Shown: piece after piece, positions 32,600 to 44,978 of the stretch
How the letters are laid out: each line of letters starts with the position of its first letter
Numbering within the stretch: position 1 is the first letter of the stretch
Assembly (NCBI GenBank): GCA_963921195.1
Contig: OY992537.1
Coordinates: forward strand, 57,684,313-57,748,312
DNA length: 64,000 bases
Direction of reading: 5' to 3'
From: Pegoplata infirma
Taxonomy: Eukaryota; Arthropoda; Insecta; Diptera; Anthomyiidae
Program-made: the position numbers and the translations under genes
The notes under the pieces: model-generated
Told to the model about the DNA's origin: nothing
What the model saw: only the letters and a program-made list of their open reading frames with translations
Database searches by the model: none

Positions 32600-33915
32600 T
32601 TTACATTTTCTATATAGACGAAAGTCTCAGATTCTAACACATTTATCGTATGAAAAAGTCAAAATTTTTCCTACATAGAAAATAACAGACTTTAAGACAT
32701 TTTTCGTAAAGAAATGTTTTTTCTCAGAATCTGAGACTTTTTTTTTACGAAAAATGTCTCAGAGCATGAGGCTTTTTTCCTATAGAAAAATTGTCGGATT
32801 CTAAGAACTTTTTTCCACACACAAAAAATTATTGACTAATCTATTGATTAACAAAATTCAAATGAGTCAATTAAAGTTTTGATTATTTTTTTTAACTGTC
32901 GAATTACAAATTTTTATGAAAAAGATGCATTTTTTGTGATCAAATAATATTTAATTAATCACCTACAATTTGATTATTGGTATTACAATTTTCTTTATTG
33001 GAGGAATTTCAATAAAAAAATTGATTAAACCTGCGTATTTGTTGATAGAAATTCGTTTCAAATTCTTTGTGTGCAGAAAAAGGCTCAGATTCTTAAAATT
33101 TTTACTATAGAAAAAATACTCTTAATCATTTTTGGAATATTTTTCACATAAAAAAGGTCTTAGATTCTTAGATTTGCTTCGTATAGAAAAACTTTTAGAT
33201 CCTGAGAATTTTTTTCAATAGAAAAGTCTCAGACTCTGAGACATTTTTCCTATAGAAAAATTCTCAGACTCTGAGGCTTTTTTCCTATAGAAAAAGTCTG
33301 AGATTCGGAAACCCTTTCCAATAGAAAGTCTAAGATTCTAAGACTTTTTCCTATAAAATAAGTTTGAAATTCAGAGGATCTGAGATCTTTTTCTATAGAA
33401 AATGTTTCAGATACTTAGGCCTTTTTCCTATCGAAAAAGTCTCAGACTCTGATTCTGAGGCATATTGCCTATTGAAAGTCTTAGATTCTGAGGCATTTTT
33501 CCTATAGAAAGTCACAGATTTTGAGACAGTTCCTTTAGAAAAAGTCTCAGATTATGAGACATTTTATCTATAGAAAGTCTCAGATTCTGAGACATTTTCC
33601 CTACAGAAAATGTCTGATATTATGAGACATTTTTGCTATAGAAAGAGTCTCATATTCTGATACATTTTTTATATAGAAAAAGTCTCAGATTCCGCGATAT
33701 TTTTCTTATAAAAAAGTCTCAGCTTCTGAGACATTTTTTCTTTAGAAATAGTCTCTGATTCTGAGACAATTTAGAAAAAAATATTAGATTCTGAGACATT
33801 TTAGAAAAAAGTCTCAGATTCAGAGAGATTTTTTCTATAGAAAAAGTTGCTGATTCTGATGATTTTTTCTATAGAAAGACTCAGATTCTGATACATTTTT
33901 CCTATAGAAAAAGTC
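32600..33915. repeat. Sat35 array inside the hAT element
   Basis: About 30 diverged 35-bp units of the GACATTTTTCCTATAG / AAAGTCTCAG variant, interrupted by the MITE at 32818-33073. Units lie wholly within the hAT ends. Confidence 0.9.
32818..33073. mobile_element. MITE with CACACAAA ends, CA duplication
   Basis: Ends CACACAAAAAATTATTGACT and, reversed, CACACAAAGAATTTGAAACG. CA lies on both sides (32816-32817 and 33074-33075); removing the insert and one CA rejoins a plausible Sat35 unit (TTTTTTCCA/GAAAAAGGCTCAG). Confidence 0.78.
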
Positions 33916-34139
33916 TAATTTTTTTCCCAAAGAAAATTTCTCTTCATAACAAGAACTTCTAGATTGACAGATATTTTTTCCCAAACAATTTTAAGATTTT
34001 GTCACATTTTTTTCCTTAAACAATTTCCTGATTTTTCCTATAAAAATTTTTAGATTTTCTCCTTTAAAATTTTTCTCTATAAACAATTTTCGGAATTAAA
34101 AATTTTTTCCTTTGGAAAATTTTTTAAAAAAATTCTATC

Positions 34140-34232
34140 TTTCTTCTTTTTTTTTTCCTTTTTCCTTTTTCTTTCTTTTTCCTTTCTTTTTTCTTTTTTT
34201 CTTTCTTTTTTTTTCTTTTTAAAATTTGGTCT
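34140..34232. repeat. Long polypyrimidine tract
   Basis: Roughly 90 bases of almost pure C/T on the + strand, followed by eight G, AAATTT and two C-runs. It could form triplex DNA. It lies inside the hAT right end. Confidence 0.85.
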
Positions 34233-34286
34233 GGGGGGGGAAATTTCCCCTTTTTCCCCCCCCTTGTACCCGCGCATGGACATGAT

Positions 34287-34800
34287 CCTTAATGTCTCGG
34301 ATTTCAAAATCTAAGCCATTTTTCTGTATTGAAAATTTCTCAGATTCTGATAAATTTATTTATAGAAAAAACCTCAGATTCTGAGACATTTTTTGCAAAG
34401 AAAAATTCTCAGGTTCTAAAACTTTTTTTCTTGTAGAAAATTTTACAGACTCTGATCATTTTTTCTCTGTAAATAAACTCTCCGATTCTGAGACATTTTT
34501 CCGTATAGAAAAATTATCAGATTTTCGGACATTTTTTCTTATAGAAATATTAACAGATTCTGAGACATTTTGTCGTCTGAAAAAGTTCTCAGATTCTGAG
34601 ACAGTTTTCCGTATAGCAAAATTCTCAGATTCTGAGACATTTTTCCGATTAGATAATTTCTCAGATAGGTTCTAAAATAGTTTTTCGTTCAAAAAATTTT
34701 TGAAATCTAAGATATTTTCCGCATAGAGAAGCTCTCATAATCGAATTGTTTTCCTGTATAGAAAAAAGTCAGAAATTTTGAGACAATTTTCTGTATATCA
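34287..34800. repeat. Sat35-related array outside the hAT element
   Basis: About 14 strongly diverged units (ATTCTCAGATTCTGAGACAT, TTTTCCGTATAGAAAAA), beginning about 30 bp to the right of the hAT duplication. Confidence 0.82.
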
Positions 34801-36385
34801 AAATAGTTACATAATTTTAAGTTACAAAAGTTTCAATAAATTCAAAAAATAAACATTAAAAGTATTTTTCCCATTTGGTATATTAATTTTATTTAGAAAT
34901 GATCCTTGAGTACATGATTGTATAATCTCTTAATCTTGTTTGAAAAAAATATGAAGAAATACTACTAATCTTATTATTTATTTTCGTAATATTTGCTAAC
35001 ATCTTCAAATGTATGATGATAGTATTGATAGTTTATCGATAGCTGTATTAACTAACAATTATTGCATCGAAGTATTTTCCAATCAGATTAATCAAAAGAT
35101 TTTAAAGAATTTATGCGATTTTTATAAACATAAATCTTCATATGCTGAGAAAAAAAATGCAACTGCATCTTCAGAAATAAATTTCAACATTATAAAGTTC
35201 GGCTATGTCGATTTTTTATACCCTCCAGCAAAAGTCGGATGCCCCGAATTTTTTACACTTTCCAAAATGTAAAGAAATTTGCCGTTGACTTTTTTGGAGA
35301 GGGAAGGGATTCGGCGGAAGACGTTGGGTTACACCTTTAGTAAGATTTTTGCACTAATTATTGAAATTTTGACTTTATTAAAATTATTTTTTATGTCCAC
35401 GCCCACAAAAGGACCCCTGGGACCAAGTAAAGGACTTTGACGCTAAAATGTTGCATTTGTTTAAAAAAAATATAAAAACAAGTGAGAGTGTTAAATTCGT
35501 CTATGAACATATCGGCGGGGGAAGTTTGGAAACACCTTCCCCAAGCGATAAATGTTAACAAATTTATTTAATATAATTTTTGCACTAAATAAAATAGATT
35601 TTTCTAGTCCCCCGGGTACAGGCAAAAAAATTCTGCTTACGAGACTAAAAAATTCTGTTGCTTTGTTGACTTTTCGCTTGCTACTTCCTCACAAGCACAA
35701 ATGCTAAAGTATGTGTGTGACCACCACTGGTTTAATGTGACGACACATACTTTAAAGGGTCATACACCCATATTTTCATATGTTACATACGGAATAACAA
35801 ATTGAATATACCCCCATAATGGAGGCTACATATAAATATAAATAAAAAATTTAACTAAAAGTTTCAATATTGCAACAAAAATTAAACAAGAAGATTGCAA
35901 CAAAAAATTTTGAACAAGAAGAATCACAGGTGGAACAATATTTGAAAAACAAAAGATATGGGCGGATGGCTGTGAACAAGAAACAAGTTAATACATGTGA
36001 ACAATTTTTTGTGTGATGGGCATTAGAGTGGTAAAAAAAATGATATTTGGTTTAAATTATAGTTTTTAAAATACATTATGTAATTCTCTTTATAACACAT
36101 GGGCTGAAAAAATCGTAGGATGATTTTTTAGAAGTGCGAACCTTTAGCTGATACCTGCCGAAATTTTATGACAATTCATTCATTAGCGACCAAGTTACAG
36201 CTGTTTTAGTGACGCTACTTTTGAGATTTTGAAAACAACCCAACAAAAACTTGGTAATGGGTACTCCTTCCCGTCTGTTTTACCTGGTAATGGCTATAAT
36301 TGTCTTGTCCTGGTAATTGTCTTTCTTGGCTGATTGACATTTTTAAAAAGAAGAAGAAGGCTATAAATAATACTAATTACCATTA
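34801..36385. other. Spacer with DINE-like F2 fragments
   Basis: 35195-35290 (TATACCCTCCAGCAAAAGTC, ACACTTTCCAAAATGTAAAG) and 35476-35835 (AACAAGTGAGAGTGTTAAAT, then ACATACGGAATAACAAATTG and TATACCCCCATAATGGAGG) match pieces of the F2 copy at 50810. The 87-codon frame at 35009-35272 runs into the first fragment and is not a gene. The rest is unassigned. Confidence 0.5.
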
Positions 36386-37014
36386 CACAGAAAAAAACGA
36401 ATTGTTATATTGACCCCCATATTTGTGAATACAATTAACTTTTTCACTGAAAGTGCTCCTATACGGAAATTTGTGATATCAACTAACGTTTGTAAATATC
36501 GATTGTTAAAAAAAAAATTAAAAAAAAAATTGATAAACGAGTTTGTAATAGTTCTCTAAAATTATTATTTGTATTGACAAACGTACAAAGTCTTAAATTT
36601 TTTTTCAACAAAGAAATTCAACAAACACAAACACAATTTTTTGATCTGACAAACGTAAAAAATCTATTTTTTTTTTCAAGAAAGAAATTCAACAAACACA
36701 AAAACTATTTGTTGACATGATAAAATAATTTTGAAATAAAATTACTTGACTAAGGGGCCTATTCACAAAAAAAGTCATAACTCAATTTTCTCAATGTGGT
36801 TGTTGTAAACAATCATAAAAAAATTAAAACTTTGTTTGAAAATTTCAAAAAAAAAAAAAAAATAAAGACCTGCTACCCACATCGCACATTGGGTTCAAAT
36901 GGTACCAAAGTGGCGATTAATTGAAATTTATAAATGAAGTTTTTGTTATAAAATTTGGTATGGGGTAAACGTAGATAAAATTCTGCAACACTAGTTATCA
37001 AAATCAATCAACTA

Positions 37015-38004
37015 ACAAGGGAAGTCTCCCTGGTGTCACCCTCCGATCTTCATAAAATTTGAATATGTTGTTACACTAAGAAAATTATGTCATTAACTGT
37101 TTGTAGGTTATTTTAAAAAGTAATCAGTAAAGTTATTTTAAAAGAAAAATCATTAATTTTATTATGGACTTCTTATTTTCTACTGTTTCTGTAGTTTAAA
37201 AAAAATAATTTACAGTATTAAAAACGAATTTTCTGTTACATTTAATTTCGGCAGTAAAAAATTTCTTCTATAGTTTTACTGTTTTTCAATACAAAATAAC
37301 TGAATATTCACTAGTTTTTTAATGTTTTGGTTAGTCATTAAATTAACATTTAAAAATGACTGTATTGTGTTTTTATTTTAAAAGAAAAAACACTGGAATA
37401 AAAGTTCATTAGTTTTAAGTGAATATTCACTGGAATTTACCTACATAATTTTTTGAGTGTAAGAACGAAAATTAATTCGACAAGTTTTTTTTTATAGCGG
37501 CCCAAACTAATTTTTAGGGGGGGTCGGTTTGTATGGGGGGAAATTGACCTTTTTCAGTTTTTTACGATTTACGCCTATTTAGACAAAATAAATATAGGCA
37601 TGTGTAGTATCAGATTAAAGGTATTAAAAATAACTATCTCGTGGGGCTAACAACGGGTCGAGGAAGTTAATATTTTTCGACTTATTAACAAAAATGTCCT
37701 AAAATTTTGATATTTTACTCAATATGACGAAAAGTTGTGCATGTTTGGACACGTTCTTTGCACACGTAAATAGGTTTTCCAAAGACCTTTCATTTGGTAT
37801 GTAACATGACTAGGTCTCTTTGCATAATAAAGGAGATAACCGAAAAAAACTGAAAAATGGCCTTGTCTTCCCCCCTCCTTTTTACACCCTACATATGAAT
37901 TTGGGCCGCTAAAAAAAAATACGTGTCCCTTTATTTTTTCTGCTCTATAAAATAAAACCAATTCCATAAAGATCCGCGGGTGACACTAGGGAGACTTCCC
38001 TTGT
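37015..38004. mobile_element. TIR element with ACAAGGGAAGTCTCCC ends
   Basis: Ends ACAAGGGAAGTCTCCCTGGT followed by GTCACCC, and the reverse complement CCTAGGGAGACTTCCCTTGT-type sequence at the right (one mismatch in the first 20). No certain target duplication. The - strand frame 37719-37967 lies inside with no recognisable motif. Confidence 0.72.
37074..37459. mobile_element. 386-bp MITE with CACTAAGAAAATTATGT ends, TA duplication
   Basis: Ends CACTAAGAAAATTATGT and, reversed, CACTCAAAAAATTATGT. TA at 37072-37073 and 37460-37461. Interior repeats of GTTATTTTAAAA-type sequence. Confidence 0.78.
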
Positions 38005-38294
38005 AAGTTGTTTACGATGCATCGTCTCAAAATTGACAAATAATTTTAAATTTTGAGAGTTTTTATAATTGTGTTTACAACAAACACTGGGAATATGAAG
38101 TTTGAAAACAATAAAATTAGTCATAACCAGTCATAACTGTTAATAGGCCTGTAAGTTTGTTGAAAACAAAATCGAAATTTTGTATTATGGACTAACTGGC
38201 GGCCGTTTTTACTAAATGTTTGGTTAATATCATGTTTTGTTGATTTACAATTGCTGTTTGTTGATTTAAATTTGACGATTTTATTTTCTGTGTA

Positions 38295-40984
38295 GCACTA
38301 CTTGACGCCCAAAAAGTCAAAACGTAGTTACCTCCAATGACATCACCGTGTTAATGTAATTAGCATTGAAATTGGAAGGTACCCAGGCAGAAATTGATGA
38401 TGGTACAAAAAATTAAGCACTTTAAAAGTACTATTTTCCAAACGCACTGAAGACGGTTTGTTTTACCAACTCAAAAGTAGTTTTACAGCAACATTTTTAC
38501 GAATTAAAAAAATGCTTTATATCTTCCACAAATAAAGTAGGGCATGATAATTGTGCCATTCTGTTTTTCAAATTTAAACTTAAACTTTATTTATCAAAAA
38601 ACATGCCGCAATTTTATTTTTTTTTTTATTTTTAAAAAAAAAATAAAGTGCTTTTCTATCTGTTCTGGAATTTTCAGAGATGTGTTTTGCCTTGTTTTCG
38701 AGAAATCAAATGTTAAAGATTGCAAATACGCTAATTTTATGCAATAATGGTGTATATGAGCAGTTCCGTCTAAGACTTAAATTTTGAGGTAAAAAACATG
38801 TGGTTTTTGTTTTGATTGCACATCGATGAAAGTTGGCATAAATATTAGAAGCTATTTAAGAATAAGAAATTCGTTCGCGTCAATTAAATCGCACAAGGGG
38901 GTCAAAAGTTATGGCGGTTTTAAGATTTAGCGGTTTTAAAAATCTTAAAAATATTTTAAAGATTTTTTTTTCTACACATTTGTTGCATGCGATATTAAAA
39001 CATGCCAGGATATATCATTTCTTCTAAAATATATGATATAAATTTAATCCTTTAATGACCAAACGATTTTAAAAAAAAATATCTAAGTACCTAAAATCCC
39101 GATTAATTCGCGGTAAAAGAAAAGTTTTACAATTTTTTATAACATATTTAGGCAATGCGCGTTGGTATTTCTGAAAAAAAGCACGGAAAATCGTTTCATT
39201 GTACCAGTTGTTTAAAAAAAATCGGTGATGCTTTTTTATAACAAAAAAATTTAATATGGTCCTAAAACTCTATAATCATAAAAATTTTTTTAACCGCCTC
39301 TGATTTTATGATGACGCATCAAGTGGGCTTTCATTTAAAAAAAAATTCATCCGATTTCGTGTAAAGCCTTGGATGTGCCAGATCAAAACAGGTTAAGATA
39401 AAATCATCGCGCTTTCCGCTCAGAATGGTTTAAAGTAAAAAGTCAAAAAGCAAATCAGTTCTACTCGTTAAGGCACGTCTTTTGGTGTAATAAAATGAAC
39501 ATGATGCATTAACTGCTACTAAAAAAAAATAGGAAACAGATTTGCAAATTTCGCACAATTTTCAAAAATGCCATAAAATGTTTGCAATTTATTTTTTATA
39601 AACCCGCCAGTGATTTTTTTTATGTAAACTCACAAAAAACTCGGTTTACGCAAGAGTCCACCAAATTTCGAATGAAACCGCGAATGTGCCTCGGGAAAAA
39701 CTGGTATTTTTAAAAAAATTACGTTTTTTCTTTCGAACATTGATCTGCTGAAACTCCTTAACTATTCGTGGCACATTAACGGGATTAGTTCCAAAATGTT
39801 AAGAATTACAACAGCTACCAACTCTAGTTCAACTTTCTTCATTTTAAAGAGGGGGCCGAAATCCCTGATCAAAAAACTTCGAAAATTTAAAAACTCTTAA
39901 TTTTTGGTTTCAAAACTTAACAGTCTTATAACTTCTTACCAAGCGATGAAGCATCTATCAAACCAACATTAAAATAATCTCTTATATGTACTGACTTTGT
40001 GTTATGCCGGAAAAGATTGAAATATAAGGAGAACGTAAAAAAAGCGAAAGAAGGTAAAAACTATGGATTATTTCAAGCCATTTTTATCGATTTTTCAACT
40101 TTAACCCTCTGTAACTTTTACGGATTAAGTGGGGTAATCCTTAAACATTGCTCAGTGATGGTTCAAGGTCTTGTTTACACAACTGCATTTACAGTTTTTC
40201 TAAATTCCAAAAACTGCCGGTTTTTTAAGCATTTATTTCAGTTTCACTGAGTTGAAATTTAAAAAAGATTTCATGATATGTGATTTTTTTTACCTTTTGA
40301 ACTTTGACCTTAGAGAGCCACGGGTTAAAGTTATCCGATTTGGATCAAATTAGTTTAGATCTGTTTAAGACCATGTGGCATAATATTCCGCCCAGAAGAT
40401 GGCGAAAATCCAAAGTTAAAGTTCCGCTGCTACCCTAATATAAACACTTGTATTAATATAATAACAATATGTTTGTTTACAAACAAATTACACGTTTTCC
40501 AAATGTTTGCTAAATAATTTCAAAACATCTACTAAACCATGAACAATTTGAGAAAATTATAAACAAGTTGAAAATTGGTAACTTTACGTCTATTGTGTTG
40601 CATCAAAAAAGGTCGTAGGAAGTAAAGTACAGTACATGAATTATGGTTGGTTATTTACGACTGTCCACTAGGGCGGAGCAAATATGTATGGAGAAGATAT
40701 TTTTTTTTTCAATTTCACTTAGAATCGCGGTCGGAAAGTTTCAAACGAAGTGAAAAAATATATTGCATTTTATTGTTCCTCCCTACTGTCCGCTTCCAAA
40801 TTCAATACTTAATACCTTTTGTTGTTCTTTTTTTTATAATTTAAACCGCAAGCCATATAATAGTTTGTTGGCCTAATATTAAATTATGTTGTATGTAGAT
40901 AATTTAATTGAATGTGACAACGACACGCAATTACACCTGTTCCATTCGAATTTGAAGTGAATTCTTTCGAATTTCAATTGAACT
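38295..40984. other. Long AT-rich stretch without recognised features
   Basis: No exon, LTR or TIR pair could be defined in 2.7 kb. Open frames (38544-38747, 39999-40250, 40647-40844) are Phe/Lys-rich with no motif. The text has the character of old dispersed repeats, for example AGTTCCGTCTAAGACTTAA near 38762. Confidence 0.4.
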
Positions 40985-42620
40985 TTTTTGACACATTTTT
41001 CCTATGGAACAAGTCTCAGGTTCTAAAATATTTTTTCCACAGAAAAAGTCTCAGATTCTGAAACATGTTTCCTATAGAAAATGTTTCGGATTGTGAGACA
41101 TTTTTCCTACAGAAAATCTCAAATTCTGGAAAAATTTTCCTATAGGAAAAGTCTCAGATTCTGAGACATGTTTCTTTAGAAAAAATCTCAGATTCTGAGA
41201 CATTTTTCCTATAGAAAAGGACTCCGATTCTGAGACATTTTTCCTATAGAAAAAGCATCAGATTCTTAACATTTTTCCTATAGAAAAATTCTTAGATTCT
41301 GAGACATTTTTTCTATAGAAAAAGTCTTAGATTCTTAGACATTGTTTCTATAGAATAAGTCTCAGATTATGAGACACTATTACTGTAGAAAATCTCTAAG
41401 ATTCTGAGAAATTTTTCCTATAGCAAAAGTTTCAGATTCTGAGACATTTTTCCTATAGAAAAAGTCTCGAATTCTAAGACATTTTTCCTATAGAAAAAGT
41501 CTCAGATTCTTAGACATTTTTAGTACAGAAAATGTCTCATATTCTGAAACATTTTTCCTATAGAAAAAGTCTCAGATTCTGAGACATTTTTCCTATAGAA
41601 AAAGTCACAAATTCTGAGATATTTTTCCTATACAAAAAGTCTCAGATTCTGAGACATTTTTCCTATAGAAAAAGTATCAGATTCTGAGACATTTTTCCTA
41701 TAGAACAAGTATCAGATTCTGAAAATTTTCTCCTATAGGAAAAGGCTCATATTCTGAGACATTTTTCCTCAAGAAAAAGTCTCAGATTCTGAGACATTTT
41801 TCCTCAAGAAAAAGTCTCAGATTCTGAGACATTTTTCCTATAGAAAAAGTCTCAGATTCTGAGACATCTTTCCTATAGAAAAAGTCTCAGATTCTGAGAC
41901 ATTTTTCCTATAGGAAAAGAATAAGACTCTGAGACATTTTTCCTATAGAAAAAGTCTCAGATTCTGAGACATTTTTCCTATTTCTAAGACATTTTTCCTA
42001 TAGAAAAAGTCACAAATTCTGAGACATTTTTTCTAAAGAAAAAGTTTCAGATTCTGAAAAATTTTTCATATAGAAAAAGTTCTAGATTCTGAGATATTTT
42101 TCCTATAGAAAAAGTCTCAGATTCTGAGAAATTTTTCATATAGAAAAAGTTCCAGATTCTGAGATATTTTTCCTATAGAAAAAGTCTCAGATTCTGAGAC
42201 ATTTTTCCTATAGAAAAAGTCTCAGATTCTGAGACACTTTTCCTATAGAAAATGTCTCAGATTCTGAGACATTTTTCCTATAGAAAAAATCTCAAATTCT
42301 GGAAAATTTTTCATATTGGAAAAGACTCAGATTCTGATACATGTTTCCTATAGAAAAAATTTCAGATTCTGAGACATTTTTCCTATAGAAAATAACTCCG
42401 TTTCTGATATACTTTTCCTATAGGAAAAGTCTCAAATTCTAATACATTTTTCCTAAAGAAAAAGTCTCAGATTCTAAGGAATTTTTCCTATAGAAAAACT
42501 CTAAGATTCTGAGATACTTTTACTGTAGACAATCTCTAAGATTCTGAAACATTTTTCTTATAGAAAATGTTTTAGAATCTGAGACTTTTTCCATAATGTC
42601 TCAGATTCTGAAGAATTTTA
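40985..42620. repeat. Sat35 satellite, third locus
   Basis: About 46 tandem 35-bp units of the variant GACATTTTTCCTATAG with AAAAAGTCTCAGATTCTGA. The two hairpin motifs are conserved as in array I, but the C at TTTCC and the AAAGTCTC replace TTTTC and AAATTCTC, so this locus is homogenised separately. It is flanked by GAATTTCAATTGAA and GAAATTCAATTAA, which might be remnants of inverted ends; I could not confirm this. Confidence 0.95.
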
Positions 42621-42876
42621 AATAGAAAAGAATTTCCGAAATTCAATTAAGGGTCGAACCAGAATCAAATGCGTAGCGCAAGACTTAAAAAAAAAAAAAC
42701 AAACACATCAAATTTGAAATTTTTACGTCCGTTTGATTTAGGTAACTCACATTTAAATATTAGGCGACGTAATTTGATTCAGGTTGGACGGTAATATTTA
42801 AGAAATGACTTTTAAATCTTTAACGAATAAATAAAATTTTGAATTTTTTCTCAATACTTGTGATCGGTGTCATATA

Positions 42877-44761
42877 TGAGGCATTCCACACCAAATGTCA
42901 AGCGAAAAAAAACACGTGTACCGTAAACTTCTGAATAGCTTGTATGGATAGCCCTATATGGAACTTAGAAAATTGCGTTTTTGGTTTTTCAATTTTTCAA
43001 AAACTGGGAGGCGTGGTCAAATATTGGAAAAATGGTCAAATTTGTGGCGAGTTGCCTTGATTAAATATTTATCTCATTAAAACGGAATGCAACACAATCT
43101 TAAAAATTTACATTATTATATAGTTTTGTATGGGCTATCGATTAAATTTTTTTTTGAATATTTTCGGAACCCGTTCTGAAATTTCCATTTTTTAAAAAAA
43201 GTCAATTTATCAAAAATCCGGCCACTTTTTTTTCCTTTTTATTAATTTTTTTTTTGAAAGTTTGGATGTTTGTCCATCCACACAAAAAAAAAATCAGAAA
43301 AACATTTTTCGTTTTTTTCGAGAAAATCGCATTTGAATTTTAAATTTCATAACAATTTTGTAATTTGCTTGTATTTTCTTGTATTAACGTTGCGAATGAG
43401 TAATATTCATGCAATTAATATTACTCATTCGCAACGTTAAAACAAGAAAATACAAGCAAATTACAAAATTGTTATGAAATTTAAAATTCAAATGCGATTT
43501 TCTTGAAAAAAACGAAAAATGTTTTTCTGATTTTTTTTGTGTGGATGGACAAACATCTAAACCAGCGGTTACCAACCTTTTTGGCTCGCGTACCCCTAAT
43601 TTTAAATTTTATCAGCCGCGTACCCCCTAACGAGTTTTTGGTTTTCGTTAAAAAACGTCACATATAAATATTAGAGTATTATAATTTTTTTGAAGAATTT
43701 AGGCGAGATCAAAACAATGGTGGTATTTTTTTGGAAAAATTTTTGCTGCTTGGGGTGGTTCAATGCATCTGAAAACGTGGATTTTGAGCTGATTTTTCTG
43801 CAGAGTAAAAACTGCTAAAAATAACGCACGTTTTTTGAGCTCTTAAAAACAATTTCCAAAAACCTATCACAGGGGGCGGAAATATAATGTTTTTAATTTT
43901 TTTTTAAATATTTTATTTTAATACGAGGGAAGATCCATAATTCTGTAACTTTTCGAATGAAACACCCTCGTATATACAATAAAAGTGCATTTTGAGCTTA
44001 ACAAAATGGTACTAAAATTTCCACTATATCAACCCGTCTCAAAAATGCCCAAAAACACGTTTTTTTGAGAACTTTGACATAATTTTTCTCAAAAACATGG
44101 CATCAAAGAAACAATTTAGGAACCATATTCGGAATCAGTATCGAAAGGTTAATCGAAAACAAGTGGTCATATCTCAAAATATTATCAAAAATATCGCAAA
44201 AAATGCTCTCTAAATTGGAAAACTTTGAAAGCTAGATGCGAAACCAGCATTGAAATGTTAATCTAAAACGAATGTCCAAATTACTAAAATGTTGCGTACC
44301 CCCGCGGACAGTTTCGCGTACCCCCTAGTGGTACGCGTACCATAGGTTGGTAACCGCTGATCTAAACTTTAAAAAAAAAATTTAAAAAAAAGAAAAAAAA
44401 AGTGGCCGGATTTTTGATAAATTGACTTTTTTAAAAAATGGAAAATTTCAGAACGGGTTCTGAAAATTTCCCAAAGAAAAAAATTTATTCGATAGCCCAC
44501 ACAAAACTATATGAGAATGTAAATTTTTAAGATTGTGGTGCATTCCGTTTTAATGTGATAAATATTTAATCAAGGCAACTCGCCACAAATTTGACCATTT
44601 TTCCAATATTTGTCCACGCCTTCTAAGCCCAGTTTTTGAAAATTAGAAAAACCAAAAACGCAATTTTCTTTAGTGCCATATAGGGCTATCCAAACAACCT
44701 ATTCAGAAATTTATGGGACACTTGTTTTTCTGTAGCGGGACATTTGGTGTGGAATGCCTCA
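42877..44761. mobile_element. Large foldback element, TA-flanked, with hAT insertion
   Basis: Ends TGAGGCATTCCACACC and GGTGTGGAATGCCTCA; TA on both sides. The element is a near-complete hairpin: the left arm (42877-43405) and right arm (43420-44761) pair over about 530 bp once the hAT insert is removed, with the centre near TAATATTCATGCAATTAATA (43402-43420). The - strand frame at 43384-43575 is a shadow of the arm. Confidence 0.82.
43563..44359. mobile_element. 797-bp hAT-type element, CAGCGGTTACCAACC ends
   Basis: Ends CAGCGGTTACCAACCTTTTT and, reversed, CAGCGGTTACCAACCTATGG. Perfect 8-bp duplication ATCTAAAC at 43555-43562 and 44360-44367. It is inserted in the right arm of the foldback element, so it is younger. 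It carries CGTACCCC repeats near both ends; no transposase. Confidence 0.94.
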
Positions 44762-44978
44762 TATGTATCCTGATCAATTTATGTCCCAAACGAAGGCGTG
44801 GTTTCATAATTGAATTTCGTTTTTTTTTTTCAATATTGACAATCAATTATTTATTCAATTTTAATGTTTAACTAAACCGCTTCTGTTAAAATTTTATTAG
44901 AGTTGTTTTTTTTTTTAAATTCATAGTAGTTTTAACGATTTGTAACCGGCACTTTAAACTACAAGTTGTTTTATAAAT

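Larger units (their letters stand above)
32460..34278. mobile_element. 1.8-kb hAT-type element carrying Sat35 repeats
   Basis: Ends CAGTGGCGGGTACA and, reversed, CATGCGCGGGTACA, both followed by G-rich then AAATTT sequence. Perfect 8-bp duplication GACATGAT at 32452-32459 and 34279-34286. The interior is mostly diverged Sat35 units (about 32600-33920) with a nested MITE. Near the right end lies a long pyrimidine tract (34140-34230). No transposase frame; the Lys-rich - strand frame at 34077-34307 is the complement of this tract. Confidence 0.88.
36386..38292. mobile_element. Element with CACAGAAAA ends and TA duplication, host of a three-level nest
   Basis: Ends CACAGAAAAAAACGA and, reversed, CACAGAAAATAAAATCG. 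TA lies on both sides (36384-36385 and 38293-38294). It encloses the 37015-38004 element, which encloses the 37074-37459 MITE. Both arms have repeated 'TTGTTGA...AACAAACA' text. No transposase frame. Confidence 0.68.

Noticed and set aside
34077..34307. Lys/Arg-rich - strand protein
   Set aside because: Complement of a polypyrimidine tract; low complexity only.
40935..42660. Inverted transposon ends around the third Sat35 locus (GAATTTCAATTGAA / GAAATTCAATTAA)
   Set aside because: Similarity is short and gapped with no target duplication; I could not support an element there.
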